DNA of 64,000 bases from Anaerococcus octavius (GCF_900445265.1 NZ_UFTA01000002.1:1178001-1242000); one strand, 5' to 3'. Positions 26,428 through 36,086 are shown, counted from the first letter of the stretch. Program-made: numbers and translations. Notes: generated from the letters alone by a model not told the origin.

Positions 26428-27245
26428 ATACTCTCCAAAAATTCATCAATACTTAAAGGTAGCTTATCAAATTTTACACCCTTTTTGCTAAGTTCGTAGG
26501 CAGTTTCAGTAACTTGTGGAACTGTAAGCCCTAAAGCTTTCATTTGATCGACTTTAGAAAAAACTTCACGAGCCCCGCCTTCTAGGGCAACTTTACCCTT
26601 ATCTAAAACTATTATTTTATCAGCTATTATTGCTTCTTCCATATAATGGGTAATGTATATTATTGTCTTGCCATAATTTTTATTTAGCTCTTCTACAAGT
26701 TTTATAACGTCTTTACGCCCCTTTGGATCAAGCATAGCAGTTGGTTCATCAAAAATAATGTAGTCGCTCATCATAGCAACTACACCAGCTATAGAAACTC
26801 TTTGCTTTTGACCCCCAGAAAGGTTGGCTGGATTTCTCGTTTTAAAATCACTCATGCCAACAAGTTCGATAGCATTGTCTACTCTCTCACGCAACTGTGG
26901 GTTTGGTACTTGCAAGTTTTCAACACCAAAGGCCACCTCTTCTTCTACAGTAGTTGCTACCATCTGGTTATCAGGGTTTTGAAAAACCATTGAACATTTT
27001 GATCTATAGTCCCATATTGAATTATCATCTTTACTATTTAAATCATCTATCCAAATATCACCTATGCTTGGAAAAATTTGAGCATTCAAAAGTTTTCCTA
27101 AAGTTGACTTGCCAGATCCATTATGTCCTAAAACAGCAATAAAATCTCCTTTATTGGCCTCAAGGTTTATGCCGTTTAAAGCAAAATGGCTTTCTTTTTC
27201 ATCATTACTTGGATAAGAATAACTTAAGTTTTCTATTTTAATCAT
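26424..27245 (-). CDS. ecfA1: ECF transporter ATPase EcfA1
   Basis: 273 aa. Walker A GHNGSGKST, signature LSGGQKQRVSIAG, Walker B IIFDEPTAMLDP, switch His in ITHY. Powers vitamin uptake in the group II ECF complex. It begins 8 bases after the L,D-transpeptidase stop. Confidence 0.93.
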   Translation of the reverse strand: MIKIENLSYSYPSNDEKESHFALNGINLEANKGDFIAVLGHNGSGKSTLGKLLNAQIFPSIGDIWIDDLNSKDDNSIWDYRSKCSMVFQNPDNQMVATTVEEEVAFGVENLQVPNPQLRERVDNAIELVGMSDFKTRNPANLSGGQKQRVSIAGVVAMMSDYIIFDEPTAMLDPKGRKDVIKLVEELNKNYGKTIIYITHYMEEAIIADKIIVLDKGKVALEGGAREVFSKVDQMKALGLTVPQVTETAYELSKKGVKFDKLPLSIDEFLESI

Positions 27246-27253
27246 AATTTATA

Positions 27254-28672
27254 TTAGTAAGCCATCCCTGGTGAATTATTTGTGCTTGATTCGTAAACTA
27301 CAACCGGAGTTACATAATCTACATTTTTAAACAAAGCACCTGCTACTGATGGTGGTAAATTATAACATCCATGAGATCCTTTTGTTAGATAAATATTTCC
27401 TCCAAAAGCACTACGCCATGGGGCATCGTGGAATCCTTCACCATCCCAACCTATTGGCATCCAATATGATACTGGTGTTTCATATGAAGTTTGACCATCA
27501 AAGTTTAAGCCTCTTAATTTTGTATTAGCAACTTTATTTACGATTTGTCCAACTCCAACATTACTTGCCCAACCATCAACTGGTCTTCCTGAAACTAAAT
27601 CAGATTCTACAATTAGATTGCCATCTTTATAGAACCATAAATGTTGACGAGAAATGTCTACTTCTACATAGGTATCACCAATATCTCCACCATCATCTGT
27701 TCTTACATAGGCAATATTTGAATAAACTGGTTCGATAACACCACTTTTTCTAGAGTTTACTTGTTCATAAATTTTATCAACCATACCCTCTACATCAAGT
27801 TTAAAACCATAAACTCCAGGACCTACCACTATTTCGCCAATTCCTGTTGCATTAAATTTACGATTTTTTCCATAAGTATCAGTTTCACTTGCAAGATATT
27901 TCGCATATTCATATACTTTATCATAATTTAATTCTGGACCTACATCGTTCATGTCAAATAAATCAAGTAGTGAATCTCCTTCAAGTTTTAAGTCAAAACC
28001 ATTGAAATTAAATTTAATTGACATGTCTTTTAATTTTTGTGCATCTAATAATGCATCTTTAATTTGTTTTGATTTACTTGTGACTTCTGGATTTACATAA
28101 TAGCTATCATCTAAATCTAATTCATTACTTTTGGTATTGATATTATCTATTACTGCTTTTTTTAATTTTTCCTTATCAACTTTATTACCTGGGACTTCAT
28201 CTTCAATATAAAATTCTCCATTTTTCATAGCAATTTTTGCATTTTTGGGTTCGGTAACATTGCTCATCAAACTTGAATTATCGATTACTTTATCAAGTTT
28301 ATCTTTGTCATAAGATACCTTATAGTCAAAATCAAAATTTTCTTTTTTATTGCCAAACAAAGCACTTGGCCAAGTAAATGGATTTTGATCTATTTTTGCA
28401 TCGCTAGGTACTTCTGCATTATAATCTATATCTGAAGGATTAATTTTTAAACTTTTATCAGAACGAGCATTTATAGTTAAGCTAAAATCATCTGGTGCTG
28501 ATTCTAGGGCTTCTTTTTTTGAAGCATATGAAATGTCTTTGCCATTTAAATATGTTCCTGGCAAAGCTATATTTGAAAATATTATTGTTCCTATTAAATA
28601 AATTGCTACAAGTACGGAAAGAATTATAAGTCCAATTCTTTTTCCGTCTTTTCCATTTTTTCTTTCAGTCAA
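27254..28672 (-). CDS. L,D-transpeptidase (YkuD) with peptidoglycan-binding-like domain
   Basis: 472 aa. One N-terminal membrane helix (~15-35), a PG_binding_4-like region through ~330, then a YkuD domain with catalytic Cys in SHGCYNLPP (~440) and the upstream His in the same fold. It forms 3-3 peptidoglycan cross-links or attaches proteins outside the membrane. It overlaps the methyltransferase gene by 4 bases. Confidence 0.9.
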   Translation of the reverse strand: MTERKNGKDGKRIGLIILSVLVAIYLIGTIIFSNIALPGTYLNGKDISYASKKEALESAPDDFSLTINARSDKSLKINPSDIDYNAEVPSDAKIDQNPFTWPSALFGNKKENFDFDYKVSYDKDKLDKVIDNSSLMSNVTEPKNAKIAMKNGEFYIEDEVPGNKVDKEKLKKAVIDNINTKSNELDLDDSYYVNPEVTSKSKQIKDALLDAQKLKDMSIKFNFNGFDLKLEGDSLLDLFDMNDVGPELNYDKVYEYAKYLASETDTYGKNRKFNATGIGEIVVGPGVYGFKLDVEGMVDKIYEQVNSRKSGVIEPVYSNIAYVRTDDGGDIGDTYVEVDISRQHLWFYKDGNLIVESDLVSGRPVDGWASNVGVGQIVNKVANTKLRGLNFDGQTSYETPVSYWMPIGWDGEGFHDAPWRSAFGGNIYLTKGSHGCYNLPPSVAGALFKNVDYVTPVVVYESSTNNSPGMAY

Positions 28673-29808
28673 TTATTTCCTCCCTTATTATCAGGTTTTT
28701 TGCCATAATATTGGTAAAAATCTACTTTTTCTCCACCATTATATAGCTTTCTTTTCTTTGAAAGTTTTCTTTTAAATTTTTGATCAAATTTTTCATCGCT
28801 AGTTATAAAATAACAAGACCATGTGTTCATATTTTTAAACTTATCATTTATCTTTTTATAAATATCATCAGTATTAGTCTGTGAGAGTCTTTTGCCATAG
28901 GGCGGATTTGTAATTATTATTCCATAATCATCCTTTAAGGCTACATTAGAAATATCACGACTAATAAATGAAATATCTTCTTCAACACCAGCATTAATAG
29001 CATTATTTTTTGCAAGGCTAACTGCTCTACCAGATATATCTGAGCCGAGTAGATTAAGTTTCTTGTCATAATTGATAAGTGATAGAGCCTCTTTTTTAGC
29101 ATTTTTATGATGATCTTTATCTATAAAAATAAATTTTTCATAATCAAAATCTCTATCTATGCCAGGGGCAATATTGCGAGCCTTACGAGCGGCTTCTATT
29201 AATATAGTTCCCGATCCGCAAAATCCATCAAATAAAAATCTATCTGGATTATAAAAAGATAAATCTACAAGTGCTGCAGCTAAATTTTCACGAAGAGGTG
29301 CTTTTACTGTATCCTCACGGTAGCCACGCTTGTGTAATCCTTCGCCAGAAGTATCTATAGCAATAGTAGCTATATCATTATCTAGCATAATTTCTATCTG
29401 TACTCTAAATCCAGATTTTTCAAAATGATTTATCTTATACTTTTCTCTCATAGACTCAATTATAGCTTTTTCACTAACTGATTGAATAGTTCTTAAAGAA
29501 AATAATTTGGATTTATGACTTCTTGCATTTACTATAAAGTTATTATCCTTAGCTAAAAAGTCTGCCCATGGTATATTTTTTACTTTTTCAAAAAGATCAT
29601 CAAAATTACTCGCTTTAAAAGAATCTACTACTAGGTAGACTCTATCTGCTTCTCGCAAGTTTATATTTAGTTTTGAAATATCTGATAATTTGCCTTCTAA
29701 GCTAATCATCCCATCACTAACCTTAAAGTCTTTATAAGCCATATCGTAAAGCTGTCTTTTAACGAGGGCTTCTAGTCCAAAGCTAGTGGTAATCAAAAAT
29801 TTTGTCAT
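28669..29808 (-). CDS. THUMP-domain rRNA (guanine-N2-)methyltransferase, RlmL/YpsC type
   Basis: 379 aa: N-terminal THUMP RNA-binding region (~45-155), then a Rossmann methyltransferase domain with FCGSGTILIEAA for SAM binding and the catalytic ITNPPYGKRL (~300). It methylates a guanine of 23S rRNA in characterised homologues. First gene of the eight-gene operon ending at 22404. Family certain, exact target base not. Confidence 0.9.
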   Translation of the reverse strand: MTKFLITTSFGLEALVKRQLYDMAYKDFKVSDGMISLEGKLSDISKLNINLREADRVYLVVDSFKASNFDDLFEKVKNIPWADFLAKDNNFIVNARSHKSKLFSLRTIQSVSEKAIIESMREKYKINHFEKSGFRVQIEIMLDNDIATIAIDTSGEGLHKRGYREDTVKAPLRENLAAALVDLSFYNPDRFLFDGFCGSGTILIEAARKARNIAPGIDRDFDYEKFIFIDKDHHKNAKKEALSLINYDKKLNLLGSDISGRAVSLAKNNAINAGVEEDISFISRDISNVALKDDYGIIITNPPYGKRLSQTNTDDIYKKINDKFKNMNTWSCYFITSDEKFDQKFKRKLSKKRKLYNGGEKVDFYQYYGKKPDNKGGNN

Positions 29809-29863
29809 ACCTTTATTATAACTTTAAATACTAATTTTTCATCTTGAAATACTAGTATTTTAC

Positions 29864-29890
29864 AATAAAAAACCACCCTTAGGTGGAATT
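29864..29890 (-). terminator. Terminator after the esterase gene
   Basis: Stem ACCACC/GGTGG around a 4-5-base loop (29872-29886) with T-run TTTTTTATT on the minus strand. Confidence 0.8.
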
Positions 29891-30712
29891 TTATTTATTA
29901 GACTCTAAAAAATCATACATTTTTTTAAAGATTATTTGCCTATGGTCATAATTTTTAAAGGAATGATCTGCCCCTTCTATTTGCTGGTAACTTGCATTCG
30001 GATAAGCTTTTTCTAATTTTTCGTTGGAATCATTAAAAACCAATTCATCCTCAGTTCCACGCATAATTAAAACATTTCCTTGATATTTGCTAGCTTGACC
30101 ATAAATATCTTTTGGCAGAAAATCTCTTAAAAATCCTATGTTTAGTTTTTCACCACCAATATCTACAGCCGCTAAATCATGGGCTTTTTTTAAAATTTCT
30201 TTTTTATCTAATTTTATTTCTTCTTCAGATTTTTCTTCTAAAAAGTTTATTCCCATTATTTTTAAATAATTAAGATCATTCATATCACTTGCTGGAGCTA
30301 GTAGTACTATGGCTTTTGGATTTACTTTTGGAGCAATAAGGGTAGAAATAACTCCTCCCAAAGAATGCCCAACTAAATAAATCCTATCTCTATCTACAAA
30401 CTGGCGAAGCTTAGTGAAATCATAAATCATTATAGCTTCTTCTTCCTCTCGGCTAACAGTCATATCATAAAAGTCACCGTCTGACTCATTAGTCCCAGAA
30501 AAATCAAAGCGAACTGTAATGTAGCCTCTATCTGTTAAATACTGAGAATTTTGTCCACGAAACCAAGCACTACCATTGCGATCTCCACCAAAACCATGAT
30601 AGAAAATAGCAGTTGGATATTTTTTGCTAGGATTAAAATCATCAGGGGTATTGACTACTCCTCTTAAAATAATTCCATCTTTTTTTGACATTTGTTCATA
30701 GAAATATTGCAT
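29891..30712 (-). CDS. Alpha/beta hydrolase, feruloyl/cinnamoyl-esterase-like
   Basis: 273 aa. Oxyanion motif YHGFGGDR, nucleophile elbow GHSLGG (Ser ~118), acid in RGTEDELV and His in GADHSF complete the triad. Resembles intracellular serine esterases of the Est1E/LJ0536 group. No signal peptide, so cytoplasmic. Starts 1 base after the flavoprotein gene stop and shares its transcript; substrate unknown. Confidence 0.85.
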   Translation of the reverse strand: MQYFYEQMSKKDGIILRGVVNTPDDFNPSKKYPTAIFYHGFGGDRNGSAWFRGQNSQYLTDRGYITVRFDFSGTNESDGDFYDMTVSREEEEAIMIYDFTKLRQFVDRDRIYLVGHSLGGVISTLIAPKVNPKAIVLLAPASDMNDLNYLKIMGINFLEEKSEEEIKLDKKEILKKAHDLAAVDIGGEKLNIGFLRDFLPKDIYGQASKYQGNVLIMRGTEDELVFNDSNEKLEKAYPNASYQQIEGADHSFKNYDHRQIIFKKMYDFLESNK

Positions 30713-30713
30713 G

Positions 30714-32093
30714 TTACTCTCTTTCAGTTAAGATTCTAGCCATTTGAACACCAGATGCTGATGCTTGGGATAAGGAGTGTGTTACACCAGATCCATCTCC
30801 TAGACAGTATAAGCCTTTTTGCTTTGTTTCAAAGTTGCCATCTACATCTACTACAGAATTATAAAATTTAACTTCTATACCATATAAAAGGGTATCATCA
30901 TTTGCCATACCTGGTGCAATTTTATCTAATTGATAGATCATTTCTATAATATCATCCAATTGTCTTTTAGGCATAACAAGGGATAAGTCTCCTGCTGTTG
31001 CATTTAAGGTTGGTTTTGTAAATGATTTTGCCATACGTCTTTCTGATGAGCGGCGACCTTTTACTAAGTCTCCAAATCTTTGCATCAACACTCCACCACC
31101 AAGCATATTGGAAAGTCTTGCAATGGATTCCCCATATTCATTAGAATCTTCAAATGGTTCTGTAAATCTATTTGTAACTAGAAGGGCAAAGTTTGTATTT
31201 TTTGATTGCAAAGATGGGTCTGTAAATGAATGCCCATTTACTGTTTGGATTCCATTAGTATTTTCTACAACTACTTGCCCATTTGGATTCATACAAAATG
31301 TTCGCACTATATCATTGTATTGTTTAGTTTGATACATTATTTTTGCTTCATAAACATCATCTGTAATGTGTTTAAAAACTTCTGCTGGTACTTCTACACG
31401 CACTCCTATATCTACACGGTTTTTGCGGGTAGGTACTTTAAATTTATCACAAACCTCTGATATCCATTTTGATCCAGAACGACCAGCAGCTAAGACTAGG
31501 TCTTTACAAGTGAAAATTTTACCATCATTTGTTTTTACAGTGTATAATTCATTTTCATAGGAAACATCTGTAACCATAGTTTTAAACTTAAAGTCTATAT
31601 TCTCTTTTACATAATCATATATTTTTTGTAAAATAACTTTATTTCTTTCTGTACCAAAGTGACGTACTTTTGCATCCAAAAGGTGCAAATCATGTTGAAG
31701 ACATTTTGTTTTTAAATCATTTCTATCTGTAGAATAAAGAGCTAAATCATTGCCTCCATCAAATTTCATCAAAACAGAGTCAACATACTCCATTAGCTCC
31801 ATGGCTTTATCATCGCCTATATATTGGTGAAGATCTCCACCAAAACTTGTAGTTATATTATATTTTCCATCCGAAAGTGTACCAGCTCCACCAAAACCAT
31901 ACATAATATTACAAGGATCACAGTGAATGCAATGGTCTACTTTACCAGAAGTAATCGGGCAATTTCTACTAGCTACTTGCCTACCCCCGTCAATAACCAA
32001 AACTTTTTTATCAGTATTCAATTTTTTAAACTCATAGGCCATAAAAGCCCCAGCAGCTCCAGCCCCTACAACTATCACATCATAATTTTCCAT
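30714..32093 (-). CDS. FAD-dependent oxidoreductase-like protein (COG2509 type)
   Basis: 459 aa. N-terminal dinucleotide-binding motif VVGAGAAGAFMAYE, a Cys-rich NCPITSGKVDHCIHCDPC segment, GGAGTLSDGK, and C-terminal FAD site GLYCLGDGSGVTHSLSQA. This is the uncharacterised COG2509 'FAD-dependent dehydrogenase' family common in anaerobes; the CxHCxPC cluster may be redox active. Reaction unknown. Confidence 0.82.
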   Translation of the reverse strand: MENYDVIVVGAGAAGAFMAYEFKKLNTDKKVLVIDGGRQVASRNCPITSGKVDHCIHCDPCNIMYGFGGAGTLSDGKYNITTSFGGDLHQYIGDDKAMELMEYVDSVLMKFDGGNDLALYSTDRNDLKTKCLQHDLHLLDAKVRHFGTERNKVILQKIYDYVKENIDFKFKTMVTDVSYENELYTVKTNDGKIFTCKDLVLAAGRSGSKWISEVCDKFKVPTRKNRVDIGVRVEVPAEVFKHITDDVYEAKIMYQTKQYNDIVRTFCMNPNGQVVVENTNGIQTVNGHSFTDPSLQSKNTNFALLVTNRFTEPFEDSNEYGESIARLSNMLGGGVLMQRFGDLVKGRRSSERRMAKSFTKPTLNATAGDLSLVMPKRQLDDIIEMIYQLDKIAPGMANDDTLLYGIEVKFYNSVVDVDGNFETKQKGLYCLGDGSGVTHSLSQASASGVQMARILTERE

Positions 32094-32159
32094 TATTATT
32101 CCTCATTTCTGTCTTTAACCTAAGGTATTATACGATATTAAATATAAATAACAAGAAAT

Positions 32160-32705
32160 TTACTCGTATATAGCTCTAACTCCACCTATAAGTTTTGGAC
32201 GAGATTTAAGAGCTGTTATCCTTGCTTGACCTATGTACTTTTCTTTTAATCTTAGAGGAACTTGGACAAATTTTACATGCATGCCTATTTCTGTATCGCC
32301 AATATCTATACCAGCTTTTGCGTCTACATGTTCAATCAAAACCGGATCATTCATTTGATCATATGCAGCAACAGACATTGCTCCACCTGCATGAAGAGCT
32401 GGTATAACTGATACAATCTCAAAATTATTTTTCTCTGCTACTTCTCTTTCTACTACTATAGCACGATTTAGATGTTCGCAGCATTGGACAGCTAAATATA
32501 TTTTTTTATCATTTGTTATTTTTAAAATTTCCTCAATAACTGCTTTTCCAATATCAAGACTTGAGTCCTTACCTATAGTCCCCCCGGCTATTTCGCTTGT
32601 AGATCCACCTAAGACTAAAATATCATTTTCTTTTAAGGATGCTTCTTCAATTAATTCAACTATAGCATTTTTAGTTTGTTCTTTAATTTTTTTAATATCT
32701 TGCAT
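32160..32705 (-). CDS. TIGR01440/YwlG family protein
   Basis: 181 aa conserved protein of the YwlG family ([39 protein letters not shown]). The family is widespread in Firmicutes, usually cytoplasmic and of unknown biochemical role. Full length, AGGAGAG site before the ATG. A foldback element lies just upstream of it. Confidence 0.85.
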   Translation of the reverse strand: MQDIKKIKEQTKNAIVELIEEASLKENDILVLGGSTSEIAGGTIGKDSSLDIGKAVIEEILKITNDKKIYLAVQCCEHLNRAIVVEREVAEKNNFEIVSVIPALHAGGAMSVAAYDQMNDPVLIEHVDAKAGIDIGDTEIGMHVKFVQVPLRLKEKYIGQARITALKSRPKLIGGVRAIYE

Positions 32706-32762
32706 TTAATCTCTCCTTGTTTTTACTATACGGTCAAAAAAGATTTTTAGGCAAAAAAATAT

Positions 32763-32914
32763 GGGGCTATTGCAAAACTATGAATAAATACCGTCCCATC
32801 ATTAGAAGCTTCTCTTAGAAATTTTTTACATAGCCTGCCGGCTAGTGGAGGCAAAATTTCCGTGGAGGTTCTTCTAATGATTTTAGGATGGTTTATTCAT
32901 TCTGCAACAGCCTC
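32763..32914 (-). mobile_element. Foldback (MITE-like) element B, ends matching the local IS1182 element
   Basis: 152 bp. One end GGGGCTATTGCAAAACT, the other (inverted) GAGGCTGTTGCAGAATG; inner arms ATTAGAAG/CTTCTAAT and a central AGCCGGCAGGCT. It is the same element as A (20287-20460), in opposite orientation relative to the plus strand sequence as A's reverse. It provides the TGA stop (32913-32915) of the glycosylase gene, and on the minus strand its terminal stem is followed by CCCCATATTTTTTT, so it can terminate that transcript. Confidence 0.85.
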
Positions 32915-33815
32915 ATTTACCAATTTTTTCTTCTCTGCCATAGTAAAACAAATATTGTTGAGCATAACCAGCAAGGTCTCCAAAATAATCACGAGCATAA
33001 TTATCTACTTGTTTTTTTGGAACGTCATGACCTATAAAAAGTGTTTCCATAACACGTTTTATCCACACATCTACCGGAAAAGTTTCTCGTCTATGATAGG
33101 TAAATAAGAGCACACAATCAGCAACTTTTGGTCCAATACCTGGCATTTGCATTAATTTTTCTTTTAATTGTCTAGTTTCTAATTTTTGATCTTCTTTAAA
33201 ATCTAAAAAACCGTCACTAACCATTTTGCTGGCCTCTACAATTCTTACATCACGAAATCCAACTCTTGCATATTCGCGAAGTTCTAATGGATCTACTTTT
33301 GCCAAAACTTCCGGTCTTGGAAATGAATAATATTCTCGTCCCATATATTTGCCAATATACTCTCCATATCTTTCGCTAATGATTCTAATAGATTTTTTTA
33401 TTCTACTTATACCATTATTAGCAGAAATAATAAATGAGATTACAGTTTCAAACAATTCTTGGTTTAATATGCGTATTCCATAACCATAATCTGTAGCAGT
33501 TTTTAAAATTTCATTTTCTGATAACTTTGCTTTTATCTTTCTATAGTCAGTTCCTAGGTCAAAATAATCATAGAATATATCATAAAACTCATCAAGAGAT
33601 ATATTTCTAATCAAAATATCATCTTCTCTTTCTAGAACATTTATAATTTTTCCTAGGTGGACTGCTGTGTATGAGCCATCTTCTTCTATATAAAAATTAA
33701 AACACTGACCACACTCAAAAATATGAGTTGGATTGAATGAATCATGAACTAAAACTAATCCTTCATCACTTTCTTTTATATTTATTTTTTCTTTTTCTTC
33801 AAATTTATATCTCAT
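32913..33815 (-). CDS. 8-oxoguanine DNA glycosylase, OGG1/HhH-GPD type
   Basis: 300 aa: N-terminal OGG_N-like domain (~1-110), then helix-hairpin-helix GPD motif GIGPKVADC with the catalytic Lys, and the conserved Asp in FPVDVWIKR. It excises 8-oxoguanine and may act as an AP lyase. The C-terminus (YYGREEKIGK) runs to the edge of element B, which supplies the stop codon; a few native residues may be missing. Its start touches the sortase stop by one base. Confidence 0.88.
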   Translation of the reverse strand: MRYKFEEKEKINIKESDEGLVLVHDSFNPTHIFECGQCFNFYIEEDGSYTAVHLGKIINVLEREDDILIRNISLDEFYDIFYDYFDLGTDYRKIKAKLSENEILKTATDYGYGIRILNQELFETVISFIISANNGISRIKKSIRIISERYGEYIGKYMGREYYSFPRPEVLAKVDPLELREYARVGFRDVRIVEASKMVSDGFLDFKEDQKLETRQLKEKLMQMPGIGPKVADCVLLFTYHRRETFPVDVWIKRVMETLFIGHDVPKKQVDNYARDYFGDLAGYAQQYLFYYGREEKIGK

Positions 33816-34594
33816 TATTTCACCCTAACTGCATGAATAGCAAGTCTTTGATCTGCATAATCATACTGACAAGTTGAAAGAGTAATAATTTGATCATCCG
33901 ATTTGAATTGATGGTTTGGAAGAGTAACTTCCGAATTACTTCTAAGTTGGTTAAAATATGGCACTACATCATCTCTATTTGTAAAATAAAGGGTTCTGTA
34001 TGCATAATCAGCAGGTATACCATATGCTGAAAATATTTGATACTCACGAAGCTCGCTTCTAGTTGCCAAATATATAGTTGTATGATTTTCCGCAAATTCT
34101 TGTTTTCTATATTGATCAAGTGGTGTAAACATTGAGTTTATTTCTAAGTGGTGACCATATATTACTGTATTGTCATCATTAAAGTCTGGTTTATTATTCA
34201 TATCAATAAATATCGATCCAGCTATATCATATTCTTTATTTATACCACGATGTAGATAATAATCATTGTCTGGTCCTTGCATAATTGGATATGCTACTCC
34301 AACATCTGGAATTTCCATAAAACCTACAATATCATCATTGTTATATTTTTTAGCAAGAGCATCCATTACCTTTATATAATGTTGGTGTTTTTGCTCCCAA
34401 GGGTCAGTAGCCATATCAGAAGTATTTCCATCGTCTTGCTCCATATCTTCTACTTCTTTAACAACACTGGCTAATTCTTTATTATTATTTGCATTTGTTC
34501 TGTAATCTAGTAGTCTTTTTCCCAATATTCCAATACATGCAAGTATTATTAGGATGAGGAAAAATCTAATGACACTCATTACTTTAGATTTCAT
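33815..34594 (-). CDS. srtB: Class B sortase
   Basis: 259 aa. N-terminal membrane helix (~6-25), then a sortase fold with His in YGHHLE (~150), catalytic Cys in TLSTCQYDY (~238) and Arg in DQRLAIHAV. Class B sortases anchor NPQTN-like proteins or act in haem/pilus loci. No sorting-signal protein is encoded nearby, so the substrate must be elsewhere. Confidence 0.9.
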   Translation of the reverse strand: MKSKVMSVIRFFLILIILACIGILGKRLLDYRTNANNNKELASVVKEVEDMEQDDGNTSDMATDPWEQKHQHYIKVMDALAKKYNNDDIVGFMEIPDVGVAYPIMQGPDNDYYLHRGINKEYDIAGSIFIDMNNKPDFNDDNTVIYGHHLEINSMFTPLDQYRKQEFAENHTTIYLATRSELREYQIFSAYGIPADYAYRTLYFTNRDDVVPYFNQLRSNSEVTLPNHQFKSDDQIITLSTCQYDYADQRLAIHAVRVK

Positions 34595-34677
34595 CTTACC
34601 ACCTTTAAAATTTTCTTACTATTAGTATAATATACCATAATGAAGACATTATGAAAACAAATTTAAGGAGAAAAATA

Positions 34678-34911
34678 ATGAATGATTATAAGTTATTTGT
34701 AGGTACTATTTGCCCTTACTGCCAAAAAGTAGAAAACTTTATGAAAGAAAACGATATAGAAATTGAAATAGTTAATATTGAAAATGATCGTGACGCTATG
34801 CGTGATCTAATCGAAAATGGTGGCAAAAGACAAGTACCTTGCCTATTCCATGATGGCGAATATCTTTATGAATCAGATGATATTATAGAATTTTTGAAAG
34901 AAAATAAATAA
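34678..34911 (+). CDS. Glutaredoxin-like protein
   Basis: 77 aa thioredoxin-fold protein with active site CPYC (~11-14) and the cis-Pro motif RQVPCLF. A thiol-disulfide reductant for the cytoplasm. The frame opens at 34651, but the ATG at 34678 has an AAGGAG site and fits the family length, so it is chosen. Divergent from srtB. Confidence 0.9.
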   Translation: MNDYKLFVGTICPYCQKVENFMKENDIEIEIVNIENDRDAMRDLIENGGKRQVPCLFHDGEYLYESDDIIEFLKENK

Positions 34912-34960
34912 TTTGTTCTATTTTTTGCTCAATTGGGAATAAATTTTAGAAGGAGCAATT

Positions 34961-35782
34961 ATGATAGAACTAATAACGTCTGATATTGATGAAACCCTGG
35001 TAGATGATTACAAAAATGTACCAGTAGTAAATAGAAAAGCTATAGATAAAGCCGAAGAAAATGGCATAAAAGTAATACTAGCTACCGGTCGTGGTCCTTA
35101 TGAATTAAGACAAATCCCCGATCAAGCTGGTGTTATAAGAGATAATAGATATATCATCTGTTGTAATGGAGCAATTACTTTAAAAGCCAAAGAAAAAGAA
35201 ATTGTAGATTCATTGCCACTAGATTTTGAGTATGTAAAAAATGTTTTTGAGTATGCTTATGAAAATAAACTAGAATTTTTTATCTATACTATAGATTGCA
35301 AATATGCTATAAATATAGATCCAATAGAAAAGGCAAATGAATATACAAGCCAAACAAATGTCAAAGAAATAACCGATCATAATATAGATTTTTTGAAGGA
35401 TGAGCTAATACTAAAGGTTCTTATAAAAAATAAGGATATAGATTTTCTACATTCTTTAGAAGTTGATGTAGCAGAAATAACAAACTATGATTGTGAAATT
35501 GCTTATTCCTCAGATTTATATATGGAAATAAATGCCAAAAATGTAAATAAAGCCACAGCACTTAGAAAAGTTTGTAACAGTTATGGCATAAATATGGAAA
35601 ACACCCTAGTAATTGGAGACAATTACAACGATGTTGCCATGATAGAAGCAGCTGGTATAGGTGTTGCCGTTGCAAATGCCCATCTTCAAGTAAAAGAAGT
35701 TGCTAATTTTGTAACCGAAGCTAACAATAACCAAGGTGCTGTAGCAGAAGCAATTGAAAAATACGCATTTAACTCAAAATAA
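34961..35782 (+). CDS. Cof-type HAD-superfamily hydrolase
   Basis: 273 aa. HAD motifs: DIDETL (nucleophile Asp in the first ~10 residues), ATGRG-type motif II, Lys in motif III, and GDNYNDVAMIEAAGIGVAVANA for motif IV. Cof-type C2 cap. Phosphatase of sugar phosphates or cofactors; substrate unknown. AGAAGGAG site; ended by a strong hairpin. Confidence 0.9.
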   Translation: MIELITSDIDETLVDDYKNVPVVNRKAIDKAEENGIKVILATGRGPYELRQIPDQAGVIRDNRYIICCNGAITLKAKEKEIVDSLPLDFEYVKNVFEYAYENKLEFFIYTIDCKYAINIDPIEKANEYTSQTNVKEITDHNIDFLKDELILKVLIKNKDIDFLHSLEVDVAEITNYDCEIAYSSDLYMEINAKNVNKATALRKVCNSYGINMENTLVIGDNYNDVAMIEAAGIGVAVANAHLQVKEVANFVTEANNNQGAVAEAIEKYAFNSK

Positions 35783-35785
35783 AAA

Positions 35786-35815
35786 AGCTGACTATATTAA
35801 GTCAGTCTTTTTTTT
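35786..35815. terminator. Bidirectional terminator after the HAD hydrolase gene
   Basis: Stem CTGACT/AGTCAG (35788-35793 with 35800-35805) followed by a run of nine T on the plus strand; A-run on the other side serves the convergent gene. Confidence 0.85.
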
Positions 35816-36086
35816 ACCAATATTTCTTTTCTTCTGCAAAAAATTTTTTATAGATAAAGTATATTGCCCCACCAGCTATAATAACTGGCAATAGTTGTAC
35901 TACAATACCTATGCCTAGGCCAAGGACTATTACTGGTAGGAAAAGTATGCCCCCAATTATTAAAAATGGTAATAATAAGGCTTTTCCAACTACTTTAAAC
36001 ACTAGACCTAAAACACCAAAAATAATTTTAAATACTAGGGAAAATATAAATGCACCTAATGCAAAAGTTAAAATTGTAGTTAACAT
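35814..36086 (-). CDS. Small hydrophobic membrane protein
   Basis: 90 aa, about three membrane helices rich in Gly, Val, Ile, Leu and Phe, ending in KKFFAEEKKYW. No recognised family. A strong AAAGGAAAAG site precedes the ATG at 36086. It stands alone between convergent and same-strand neighbours; function unknown. Confidence 0.6.
   Translation of the reverse strand: MLTTILTFALGAFIFSLVFKIIFGVLGLVFKVVGKALLLPFLIIGGILFLPVIVLGLGIGIVVQLLPVIIAGGAIYFIYKKFFAEEKKYW

Noticed and set aside
33815..34594. A pilus or haem-uptake locus around sortase B
   Set aside because: Adjacent genes are a DNA glycosylase and a glutaredoxin; no sorting-signal or NEAT protein in the window.
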